DNA of 64,000 nucleotides from Symbiodinium natans (taxonomy: Eukaryota; Sar; Dinophyceae; Suessiales; Symbiodiniaceae): assembly GCA_905221605.1 (NCBI GenBank), contig CAJNDS010002747.1, positions 186,001 to 250,000 on the forward strand, in the 5' to 3' direction. The notes under the pieces were generated by a model that was given only the letters and a program-made list of their open reading frames with translations, made no database searches and had not been told where the DNA came from. The position numbers were made by a program, and so were the translations under genes. This document shows positions 53,286-63,002 of the stretch, one piece after another. The stretch's first letter is position 1. Each line of letters begins with the position of its first letter.

Positions 53286-55857
53286 CCCCGGGATTTAGTT
53301 CTTTAAGGATTTCAATGATTTTTTGGGCATTTTAAATTTCATGAAATCCTTGAAAAATTAAATCCCGGGATTTAGTTTTTCAAGGATTTCAAGGATTTCA
53401 TAAACTTGAAATACCGGAGCTCCTGCAAAAGCAAACGCCCCCCTCCCCACTCAGAGTACGGGAAGACCACGCGGATTTTAAAATTTATGAAATCCTTGAA
53501 ATCCTTGAAAAACCAAATCCCGGGATTTGATTTTTCCAAGGATTTCATAAAATTTATAATGCCCCAAAAAAGCCTTGAAATCCTTAAAATATTAAATCCC
53601 GGGATTTGATTTTTTAAGGATTTCAAGGATTTTTCGGGCATTTTAAATTTTATGAAATCCTTGAAAAATTAAATCCCGGGATTTGATTTTTCAAGGATTT
53701 CAAGGACTTCATAAAATTTAAATACCGGAACTCCTGCAAAAGCAAACCCCCCCCCTCCCCTCTCAGAGTACGGGAAGACCACGCGGATTTTAAAATTTAT
53801 GAAATCCTTGAAATCCTTGAAAAATTAAATCCCGGGATTTGATTTTTCAAGGATTTCATGAAATTTAAAATGCCCAAAAAATCCTTGAAATCCTTAAAAG
53901 AATCAAATCCCGGGATTTAATATTTTAAGGATTTCAAGGATTTTTTGGGCATTTTAAATTTTATGAAAACCTTGAAAAATCAAATCCCGGGATTTGATTT
54001 TTCAAGGATTTCAAGGATTTCATAAAATTTAAATACCGGAACTCCTGCAAAAGCAAACCCCCCCCTCCCCACTCAGAGTACGGGAAGACCACGCGGATTT
54101 TAAAATTTATGAAATCCTTGAAATCCTTGAAAAACCAAATCCCGGGATGTGATTTTTCAAGGATTTCATAAAATTTAAAATGCCCAAAAAATCCTTGAAA
54201 TCCTTAAAATAATAAATCCCGGGATTTGATTTTTTAAGGATTTCAAGGATTTTTTGGGCATTTTAAATTTCATGAAATCCTTGAAAAATCAAATCCCGGG
54301 ATTTAATTTTTCAAGGATTTCAAGGATTTCATAAAATTTAAATACCGGAACTCCTGCAAAAGCACACCCCCCCTCCCCACTCAGAGTACGGGAAGACCAC
54401 GCGGATTTTAAAATTTATGAAATCCTTGAAATCCTTGAAAAATCAAATCCCGGGATTTGATTTTTCAAGGATTTCATAAAATTTAAAATGCCCAAAAAAT
54501 CCTTGAAATCCTTAAAATATTAAATCCCGGGATTTGATTTTTTAAGGATTTCAAGGATTTTTTGGGAATTTTAAATTTCATGAAATCCTTGAAAAATCAA
54601 ATCCCGGGATTTAATTTTTCAAGGATTTCAAGGATTTCATAAAATTTAAATACCGGAACTCCTGCAAAAGCACACCCCCCCCTCCCCACTCAGAGTACGG
54701 GAAGACCACGCGGATTTTAAAATTTATGAAATCCTTGAAATCCTTGAAAAATCAAATCCCGGGATTTAATTTTTCAAGGGTTTCATAAAATTTAAAATGC
54801 CCAAAAAATCCTTGAAATCCTTAAAATATTAAATCCCGGGATTTGATTTTTTTAAGGATTTCAAGGGTTTTTTGGGCATTTTAAATTTTATGAAATCCTT
54901 GAAAAATTAAATCCCGGGATTTGATTTTTCAAGGATTTCAAGGACTTCATAAAATTTAAATACCGGAACTCCTGCACAAGCAAACCCCCCCCCTCCCCTC
55001 TCAGAGTACGGGAAGACCACGCGGATTTTAAAATTTATGAAATCCTTGAAATCCTTGAAAAATTAAATCCCGGGATTTGATTTTTCAAGGATTTCATGAA
55101 ATTTAAAATGCCCATAAAATCCTTGAAATCCTAAAAGAATCAAATCCCGGGATTTAATATTTTAAGGATTTCAAGGATTTTTTGGGCATTTTAAATTTTA
55201 TGAAATCCTTGAAAAATTAAATCCCGGGATTTGATTTTTCAAGGATTTCAAGGATTTCATAAAATTTAAATACCGGAACTCCTGCAAAAGCAAACCCCCC
55301 CCTCCCCACTCAGAGTACGGGAAGACCACGCGGATTTTAAAATTTATGAAATCCTTGAAATCCTTGAAAAACCAAATCCCGGGATTTAATTTGTCAAGGA
55401 TTTCAGAAAATTTAAAATGCCCAAAAAATCCTTGAAATCCTTAAAATATTAAATCCCGGGATTTGATTTTTTAAGGATTTCAAGGATTTTTCGGGCATTT
55501 TAAATTTCATGAAATCCTTGAAAAATCAAATCCCGGGATTTAATTTTTCAAGGATTTCAAGGATTTCATAAAATTTAAATACCGGAACTCCTGCAAAAGC
55601 AAACCCCCCCTCCCCACTCAGAGTACGGGAAGACCACGCGGATTTTAAAATTTATGAAATCCTTGAAATCCTTGAAAAATCAAATCCCGGGATTTAATTT
55701 TTCAAGGATTTCATAAAATTTAAAATGCCCAAAAAATCCTTGAAATCCTTAAAATATTAAATCCCGGGATTTGATTTTTTTAAGGATTTCAAGGATTTTT
55801 TGGGCATTTTAAATTTCATGAAATCCTTGAAAAATCAAATCTAGGGATTTCCCCGGC
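53286..55857. repeat. 310-bp palindrome-rich satellite, eight copies
   Basis: The ACCGGA(A/G)CTCCTGCAAAAGC landmark occurs at 53413, 53723, 54034, 54343, 54652, 54962, 55272 and 55581 (period 309-311). Each unit carries several AAATCCCGGGATTT palindromes, GGATTTCAAGGATTT pieces and the unique block CTCAGAGTACGGGAAGACCA. No coding content. Confidence 0.95.
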
Positions 55858-56029
55858 GGCAAAAGAGGCGTGCCAAATAGACCCTAAAGGTCCTACGTAC
55901 TTAGGGGTTTAGGGTCCCGACATCTACATGAGAGACCCTTTGAGCTCCAAAAGGCCACGAGCTTCCAGCAGAAAGCATGTCATAGAGCACAGCGTTCACA
56001 ACTGCCTCTCTTTTTGGGCATTTGCTGCC

Positions 56030-59000
56030 ATGGCTTTGGGGCTGCCGTGCAAGTTGGTCTTCTTGCTTCTCCTGCCTCGGGGAGTGGACGCATCGGAGAC
56101 GTGGGAGCAAATAACCCCTACTGGCACTCCGCCAAGTGCTCGAAAGGGCCATGCAGCTGCCTGGAACGCCAACGAAAGCCGGATGTTTGTCTTCGGAGGC
56201 GCCCAGTCGAGGGTGTGAGTTCTTGTGGGGTGGTTTTGGCTTAACAGTAACCCTGCGGTGACTCCGGGCACATGTCGTGAACCCTCGTGAACCCTCATGA
56301 GGCTATCAGAGCGGCAGTTACTTGAACGACCTTTACTACTTCGACAGCCGGGAAATATCCTGGCAGCAGCTGAACCCAGCAACACCTCCCGACGGGCGCG
56401 ATCTGGCCTCAGCAGCTTGGAATCCATGTGAGGGCTTGATATACCTCTTCGGAGGAAGGACGGCAAGCAGTCCCTTGAGTGACCTGTGGTATTATGGCAT
56501 CCAAGAGAACTCATGGCAGCAGCTCTCTCCGGATGGCTCCGTGCCCGCCCGATACTACCACACGGCTGTTTGGAGCATCCAGCTTTCCTGCCTCTATGTC
56601 TTCGGCGGCGTTGGTGCTTCCGGGGCGCTCGGAGACCTCCACTACTACAGCAGCGTGAACAACACCTGGGAGGAGGTCCTCCCCAGCGGTAGCCCCCCGG
56701 GCGCACGTTTTGCGCACGCCGCAGCCTGGGACGACGACCTCCGCAGAATGTATGTCTTTGGCGGCGACGATGGCATCGGCACCAAGCTGAACGATCTGCA
56801 CCTTCTTCTGCAAAGCGTTTTTTTTTTGAGTGTCTAGGCGGTTTTCCGAGCATCGCCTCGGGCGGCGCCATAAATGGGTGGGTGTACCCCGGTTGGTTCT
56901 TGTGCAGTGGAGAAGCGACCGGGCAATGAAGTCAGGTACTTGTTTGCAGCGGCAGGAAGCCTGTGGTCCTTGCTCTCCCCAAGCGGCTCTGTGCCGAGTG
57001 CTCGCAGCAGCATGCCAGCGGTGTGGTCCCCGATCGAGAGCCGGATGTACGTTTTCGGAGGAAGCGACGGCACCCGCTTTGATGACTTGCATTACTACGA
57101 CGCGGACGCAAACAACTGGCAGCCGATCACACTCCCATCTCCAGAGGCACGGATTGACCATACTGCTGTTTGGAGTGGCGTGGAAAGCCGGATGTATGTC
57201 TTCGGTGGACAGTCAGACAGTGGCGAGCTGAACGACTTGCAGGCGTTCAACAGCAGTGCTAGTGCGGATACCAGCATTCCCATTTGCACCTCCACCACAA
57301 CCACGTTGACCGTCACCAGCACCGCAAGCAGCACCACAAGCACCAGCGCAACCATCACCGCGAGTAGCACCGCAAGCACCACTGCAACCAGCGCAAGCAC
57401 CACCACAAGCACCGCCACAAGCACCACGGCAAGCGCCACCTCAAGCACCACTAAAAGCACCACCTCAAGCACAACTACAAGCACCACTGCAAGCACCACT
57501 GCAAGCACCACTGCAAGCACCACCGCAAGCAGCAGTGCAACCAGCACTGCAACGATCACCACAAGCACCGGCACAGGCAGCACCTCTGCCAGCACCTGGA
57601 CAAGCTCGGGCGTCGTACCAACAAGCTCCACCACCTTGAGCTCGATCTCCCACAGCACGTCCAGCACCACGACACTGTCCTCCACTTCGTCTCGGACCTC
57701 ATCAGAAACAACCGAGACAAGCACGAGCTCCACCGGCTCCAAGACGACGATGACAACGTCGACGGTCACGAGCACCAGCAGCACTTCCGGCTCCACGTCT
57801 TCCACACGCTCAAGCTCCACCCACACCGAAACGACCGTGACCGGAACCTCGACCCTTTCCTTGACAGGAACAAGCACGAGTTCCTAGGTAGGCCCTTGGG
57901 ATGTTTTACATTTTCCCTGAATTTGGGGGCCTATTTCAGGAATATTTTTCAGAGGGTCTTCGGGGCCATCCTAGGTGAGAGCAGCACCAGCACCACCTTC
58001 TCCACCTCCTCCACTTCAAGCTCCACCAGCACCTCACACACGGCCACAAGCACGTCTTCAAGAGGCATCAAGAAGCCCCTGCCTCAGCTCGTCGAGGAGC
58101 TGCAGTCCGAAGCTGCAAACTTGGCGCAGGAGCTCCTGGCCAACCTCGACAGCAACGAAAGCGAACTTGCGGTCACGACGCCGCAAGGCCCGGTCACGGC
58201 CGTCAGGCTGCCAGACACCACGGAGGAGGCCTCGCTCGTGCACGTGGTGGTGCAGGAAAGCCCTGCTCAAGTACTCTTCTCTCCCGCGTCCGTCGGCTTG
58301 TCTACCCTGTCGCAGAGCTCGGAGAACACGACTTTGACCTTGGTGGTGTCCTCCTTGTCTGGGAATGCCAGCAGACTCCTTCTGGGGCGTGGGACGGAGG
58401 TCGACCTGGCACCCTCGACAGAGCCGGCAGCGGGCGCGGGAGGCGCGGCGCCAGTGACGCGTTTGGTCGCCGACGCCGTGGACGCCTCCCTCCTCGAAAC
58501 CGTCGGCGCAAGGACCAGATCCCTCTCCATCGAGGGCACGCTCTCACCGAGCCTTGGCGGGGGGTTTCTCAAATGAGGGGCTGCCTTATTGGGGTCCTTC
58601 CTATAATGAGGGAGAGTTGCTATTTTGGGGGGGTCTATCTTAGGGGGTCCCCTCTAGGGGATGACAGGCCATCAATCTCATGACGCCTTAACTCTGTCCA
58701 AGAGTCTGTCCATGAAGGGCACCCATTGAAAAGGTTCCGCGCCTGTTCGGTCACACGCGTGTACAAGTATTGCCTTTCGGTTGATCATATTCTTGTTCAC
58801 TTGTTCACGAGGACACATGAACAATAGATTGGGACCATGAGGGGAGACCCCTCATGTTTCTCCAGGATGAGCCGTGTGTTTCCTCAAAAACTCCCAGCCT
58901 CGAGGGTATGAGTATTGAGGTCTTGGTGGTTCATTAGCAGGAGAGGTCGGAAGCGGCAGCTGTGAGAGACGAGAAGCCTCGCCTCCCAGGATCTACCTTC

Positions 59001-59401
59001 GGCTGTCGGATGACTCTCCACAGTCTGGGTGGTACTGCGCCTTCCTGGATGGGGAGTCTTGGTCCAGGGATGGCGTGCGCCTGGCTACTGCGGCAGAGGT
59101 CGCTGCGCTCCATGGGCCCGACGCGAACGTCTCGGGCGTCTGGTGCGCCACGTCGCACCTCTCCATCTTCGGGGTCCTGGTGGATGCCTTGCTGGACTGC
59201 ACGAACCTCAATGTGCTGTCACAGGAGGGCTTGCAGCAACTGCACTCAGCCTGGTGGCGGCTGTTGCCAGCAGTGGCCTTGTGGGTGCTACTGGCTTCGC
59301 TTCTGCTTCTCGTCATGCTGGGCGCGGCCCAGGATGCACGCTGGCAGCGCACAGGCCGGGCTGTGCAACAAAGCGCAGCACAAGCACATACCTATAGGTA
59401 G
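56030..59401 (+). CDS. Kelch-propeller, Ser/Thr-rich, GPS-like membrane protein
   Basis: A likely cell-surface glycoprotein. Proposed exons: 56030-56212, 56310-56814, 56956 to about 57886, about 57958-58576 and 58990 to about 59399. Exon 1 encodes a signal peptide (MALGLPCKLVFLLLLPRGVD) and the first Kelch blade. Six Kelch repeats follow (RMFVFGG, LIYLFGG, CLYVFGG, RMYVFGG, RMYVFGG, RMYVFGG), enough for one six-bladed propeller. About 200 residues of Ser/Thr repeats (57285-57884) come next, then a beta-rich region (LPQLVEELQSEAANLAQELL; TTLTLVVSSL). The last exon has NVSGVWCATSHLSIFGVLVD, which resembles a GPS autoproteolysis site (C-x-x-x-H-L-x-x-F), followed by one hydrophobic helix (LLPAVALWVLLASLLLLVML). 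Proteins of this plan are common in dinoflagellates. Exon joins at 56814/56956 (GC donor) and 57886/57958, and the bridging of 58577-58989, are provisional. It might be two adjacent genes. Confidence 0.6.
57285..57884 (+). repeat. Ser/Thr codon repeat in coding exon
   Basis: ACC/AGC/ACA/GCA triplet repeats (CAAGCACCAC units) encode a mucin-like linker of the Kelch protein. Confidence 0.85.
57885..57985. repeat. intron-like repeat, copy 1
   Basis: TAGGTAGGCCCTTGGGA...TATTTTTCAGAGGGTCTTCGGGGCCATCCTAGG. A related copy starts at 59396. It spans a proposed intron of the Kelch gene. Confidence 0.6.
58577..58989. other. putative intron of the Kelch/GPS gene
   Basis: No coding character; GGGG-rich pieces (CTTATTGGGGTCC, TCTAGGGGATG). 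It ends in CTCGCCTCCCAG, the acceptor of the GPS exon. The donor near 58576 is not identified. Confidence 0.45.
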
Positions 59402-59505
59402 ACCCTTGGGAACATGGTGAATTTTCCCTTATTGGGTTTAAGAGGATCATGTCCCGGCATTATTTTTCAGAGGGTGTTAAGGGCCATCCTAAAAACCAAC
59501 ACCCC
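59396..59505. repeat. intron-like repeat, copy 2
   Basis: TAGGTAGACCCTTGGGAA...TATTTTTCAGAGGGTGTTAAGGGCCATCCTA, related to 57885-57985. Confidence 0.6.
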
Positions 59506-59509
59506 ATCC

Positions 59510-61830
59510 TGCACCTCGCACAGCACCTCACAGCTTTCCCTAGCTCCGACTCAGGGTTTTGGCGGGACGAGTACCTCCTGATGCTTGCCATTTGCTTGGC
59601 CACGCTTTTCTGTTAGACTGATGGTGAGGTGTCAATTTGAAGCTCGTAATTAGCCATTCCTCAGGGCATTTCAGGGTATTTCGGATTTGCTCTCCGCGTT
59701 CTTGTAGATGTGCATCGTCTGGATTGCTATCAGGTTCCTTGTGAGCCGTACTCGGTTGTGGGGACATGGAGGGTCCTGCGTAGAGGGTTTGCGAATTGCT
59801 GCGGATTCTGTCTTGGGCTTGGGGTTAATTTTGCTTGGGTTGGCGCTGGGAGGGGGGCGGGGGGCCCTTGGTGACCAGGTTTGGCCATTCGTAGGTCATA
59901 GACCTCCGTGCCTTTGCCATCTTTTGCCATCTGGCAAAAAATAGTGGCCTTACGTTAGATTCGAATGGAAGGTTGAGAATTCGAGCTTCTGCTGTAAGAA
60001 TGGGCCGCTGCAGTCTGCAGCTTGTGATCATGATGTTACTGCATCGATTTGGGACCTAAATCCTGGCGGGTCCACAACAGACCCGCGCAAAACTGTGGCC
60101 CCACCAGCAAACCTGAGATGGGACTCAGGTCACAGCCTTTAGTGTTGAGAAATGACGCCTTTCTACTCCCCAGTGCGCCTAAAAGCAAGAACTTCCAGCC
60201 ATTTCTGCCCAGAAGGTTTAACCTTCTCGGAACGGATTAGAAGATGTAGACCATGGACGTCATCATGCTTGGGCCATGGATGCTCTCTTCCCAGAACGGA
60301 TTAGACTATGGACGTCATCATGGTTGGGCCATGGCAGTGCAGAAAACATGTAGACCATGGACGTCATCATGCTTGGGCCATGGATGCTCTTTTCTCATCA
60401 GAACGACTCATCATGCTTGGGCCATGGATGCTCTCTTCCCAGAACGGATTAGACTATGGACGTCATCATGGTTGGGTCATGGATGCTCTCTTCTAACTAT
60501 GGTGAAGCAAGCGTGTTATTTGGACCCAGGGCTGGGCAGAAGCGGATGCAAGCAAGACAGGGCTTAGTTTAGGACACGTCGAAAGTGCGGAGTAGTGCAA
60601 AAAAAACCCACCGATACCAGTGTAGTCTACGGATGCAAAAAAATTGCAGGATAATTTTAGAGAAAAATTGCGGGGATGAGGTGATGGGCGAAACCCAGGA
60701 AACATCGGTATTTACAGGGGATTCTGAGGGCAACAGAGCTAAACTGCCGAGAAAGCGTGGGTCTGTTATGGCCCCGCCTAGACCTAAATATAGTAAAGAG
60801 TCTAACAGTCGGTGTCTCCGGTTCTTGTCTTGCCTTGATGGGGATGAGAGCTGTCTCCTTGCTACTTTGTGGGTTCTGCTAGGGTCACACTTGGGGTCAC
60901 ACTTGGGGTCACACTTGGGGTCACATTCCCCGAAACCCCGGTTCGAGTCTGACCACTCATGGATCTGCGCGTAGCTTCTCATGCAACATCGGAGTCCGCG
61001 ACTTCCGTTTCAAGGACTGCACTGGCTTTCCTGCTTTGGTTTAAGTTTCGTGTGGTTTCTTGTAACTGTTGGCCGTGGTGTTTGCGACCCATCTGCCGCG
61101 AGGGGGAACGGAATGGTGTTTATAGTTCGACGGTCTCCGCCTAAACCCTCTGCCCGAAGCCCTAAAGCCCCAAACCCAGCCAAATAACAAAGACAGCCAA
61201 AAACTCAACCCAAGCTGAGGACGGAGCTTCCGCCAGCTCCGACCTCATGTGGGCTGCAAGCCCTTCACTGCCGACGGCGCGCTGCATCGAAGGCACGCAT
61301 GATGTAGGAGTTTGGGGTTTATAGGGTTTCAGGACATACTCCGTGCAAGAGGAGTTGCGGGAGAGTCTTTTGGGATCAAGCTATAGGGGATGTTGCCCGA
61401 ATCCGCAGATTTGGGTGTTCCAAGGTGTTCCCCAAGAGCCAGGGCCTGCTAGGATAGTATCCGAATTCTCCCTTCGGCTTGATTTATGATTCACGGGGCG
61501 AAGGCAGGCTTGAGGGATTGGGATGTAAAGCCACATAACCCTAAACCCTCTAAACCCTATGTCGGATTGTCTGCTTGAAGGGCGCCGGATCCAAAGCTTC
61601 TCGAAGTCGGTGCTTGCGGTGGGTCTTCGGGATCCAGGGTATACTGAGTGAAGGCAGCGCAACACCCCAAGCTCCAACACCACATGTGTACGCGGCGAGG
61701 CTCTCTTCTCTCTGCAACTGAGTACGCCCAAGCTTCCGTAGCTGAGCAGAAACACTGTTTCGGAGGACACCCCCCAATTAAACGCCCGAAACCCAAAACC
61801 CTGAACCCGCATTTAAGAGAATTCAGGAGG
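59510..61830. other. intergenic, short tandem repeats
   Basis: No gene recognised. 60253-60490 is a tandem repeat of about 55 bp (ATGGACGTCATCATGCTTGG, GCCATGGATGCTCTCTTCC). 60887-60925 holds a GGGTCACACTTG repeat. Short TTTAGGG/CCCTAAA pieces lie near 61143, 61316 and 61538. The open frames at 60585-60974 and 61381-61812 have no support beyond length. Confidence 0.4.
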
Positions 61831-61832
61831 CC

Positions 61833-61914
61833 ATGACAAGCCAAGAGAGTCGCGCGGCGCTGCGGAGGGCCAAAGCCCTGCAGCCGGCGCTGGCCCAGAA
61901 GCTCAAGGAGACGT
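61833..61914 (+). CDS. candidate first exon before TTTGGGG array
   Basis: GGCCATGAC starts MTSQESRAALRRAKALQPAL AQKLKET, a GC-rich helical segment. The array (61916-62020) begins at once after ACGTGGGGTTAG, so the array would be the start of an intron. It may join the frame at 62094-62507. Family unknown. Confidence 0.35.
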
Positions 61915-61915
61915 G

Positions 61916-62020
61916 GGGTTAGGGTTAGGGTTGTTTAGTTTAGGGTTTAGGGTTTGGGGTTTGGGGTTTGGGGTTTGGGGTTTGGGGTTTGAGGGTTTGG
62001 GGTTTGGGGTTTGGGGTTTG
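61916..62020. repeat. telomere-like array (TTAGGG, TTTAGGG, TTTGGGG)
   Basis: Starts with TTAGGG/TTTAGGG and becomes pure TTTGGGG, a different variant from most arrays in the window. Confidence 0.95.
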
Positions 62021-62093
62021 ACTGGGTTTCTCATTGTTTTTACTGCCAGGGTTGACAGGCTCCAGGGCTTAGGTTAGCAGAACGCTTCATAGG

Positions 62094-62507
62094 GTGACAG
62101 TTGGGTGTGTTGTGAGCTGGGATGCCCCTTCCCTGCAAGTGCCCACTTCTGGTGGAGTGGGTTTCTTCATACTCCATGGTCAAACATGGTGCGTAGATTG
62201 GGAGCCGGAGACGATAGAAGCTCGCAAGCAGGAGAGCCTGCAAAGCCAGAACTTGATCCGGGCCGCGGCTCTTCGTTACCGCGTCCATAGCACCACCATC
62301 CAGGCACGGCCAGCGGGGGGGGGAAGGGAGGGGTCTTGCTCCTCAATCGCCGGCCACAGCCCTCCAGCTAACACTCCATGTGTGCTTCCCATGCTGTCCC
62401 TCAAAGCCATATTCGCCTCTAGTTCCCAGCACCCCCTGAGGCGCACATTTGGGGTCCGAATGGCTGGGTCCAAGCCAGCCTCGCAGTTCAAAAGTCTCAG
62501 CCGCTGA
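62094..62507 (+). CDS. candidate protein-coding exon(s)
   Basis: A 137-codon frame with no ATG at its first position (TGA-free from 62094, stop TGA 62505-62507). Its central part is protein-like: TSGGVGFFILHGQTWCVDWE, PETIEARKQESLQSQNLIRA, AALRYRVHSTTIQARP. The last 45 codons are Gly/Ser/Pro-rich and less convincing; CCATCCAG|GCACGG could be a GC-type donor. Context suggests a gene whose first exon is at 61833. Family unknown. Confidence 0.4.
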   Translation: MTVGCVVSWDAPSLQVPTSGGVGFFILHGQTWCVDWEPETIEARKQESLQSQNLIRAAALRYRVHSTTIQARPAGGGREGSCSSIAGHSPPANTPCVLPMLSLKAIFASSSQHPLRRTFGVRMAGSKPASQFKSLSR

Positions 62508-62543
62508 AGCTTGGGTGCAGTCTCGTGATGTCTTGTTGGGGGC

Positions 62544-62654
62544 CCAAAGAGCCCAATACCCCTTAGTAGGTAAGGAACATGCCGGAAGTCACATTAAGGA
62601 TCCCGTTTTTTGATGAAGGCCTCTTCCTTAGCTAGGGGGTATCGGGCTCTTTGG
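62544..62654. mobile_element. MITE-like element, family B
   Basis: 111 bp with inverted ends of about 30 bp: CCAAAGAGCCCAATACCCCT on the left and AGGGGGTATCGGGCTCTTTGG on the right in complement; both sides extend into TTCCTTA/TAAGGAA. No coding content. Confidence 0.7.
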
Positions 62655-62780
62655 TTTTTTTTTTGCTGACTTGAAACAAGTGGGTTTGCTCGAAGCTCCG
62701 GCTCCATGTCTGGCCTAACCAAGGCCTAAGCACCCGGAAGGCTCCCGCTTTGAAAGCCCGAACATCCGAATTCAAGGCCC

Positions 62781-62810
62781 GCCCTAAACCCTAAATCCTA
62801 AACCCTAAAA
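62781..62810. repeat. short telomere-type tract (CCCTAAA)n
   Basis: Four units (one CCTAAAT variant) directly joined to the spliced-leader relic. Confidence 0.9.
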
Positions 62811-62844
62811 TTTTGGCTCAAGCCATGTTGGCTCAAGGCTCAAG
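62810..62844 (+). other. tandem dinoflagellate spliced-leader relic
   Basis: ATTTTGGCTCAAG (62810-62822) is identical to the 3' end of the conserved dinoflagellate spliced leader. CCATGTTGGCTCAAG (62823-62837) matches the last 15 bases with one change, and GCTCAAG (62838-62844) is a third partial copy. The second copy starts exactly after the leader's internal TAG, which is how repeated trans-splicing onto an already retroposed leader would look. Indicates a recycled mRNA inserted in the genome. Confidence 0.8.
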
Positions 62845-63002
62845 TGTCCTGGCGAGCTCTGGACCCCCCCGGTGAGTGTTGTGGAAAACTTGGGGTAAGG
62901 GGGGCGTGCGTCTGTGTGCGTGTGCGTGTGTGTTGTGCGTTCTCCACTCGTCCCGCTCTCTCTGCCTTCTTCGATCAACGGGGGGGGCGCGGCGAGGGGC
63001 CA

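Larger units (their letters stand above)
46131..55893. mobile_element. 9.76-kb element with perfect 27-bp TIRs (element 2)
   Basis: The left end (46131-46157: GGACCTTTA followed by GGGTCTATTTGGCACGCC) and the right end (55867-55893) are perfect inverted repeats. The flanks differ (TTTGTGGCAT on the left, TACGTACTTA on the right), so no obvious target duplication is visible. The interior is (TAG)n, a ~231-bp satellite in two orientations, a GATGATGGGG tract, one 253-codon frame between long inverted arms, and a 310-bp satellite. No known transposase motif was seen. The core GGGTCTATTT is shared with element 1. Confidence 0.75.

Noticed and set aside
57095-57877. 260-codon minus-strand Val/Leu/Glu-rich frame
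   Set aside because: Antisense of the Ser/Thr codon repeat in the Kelch gene.
60920-60950. GGTTCGAGTCT resembling a tRNA T-loop
   Set aside because: No pairing T stem, anticodon arm or acceptor stem can be formed with the flanks, which are a GGGTCACACTT repeat.
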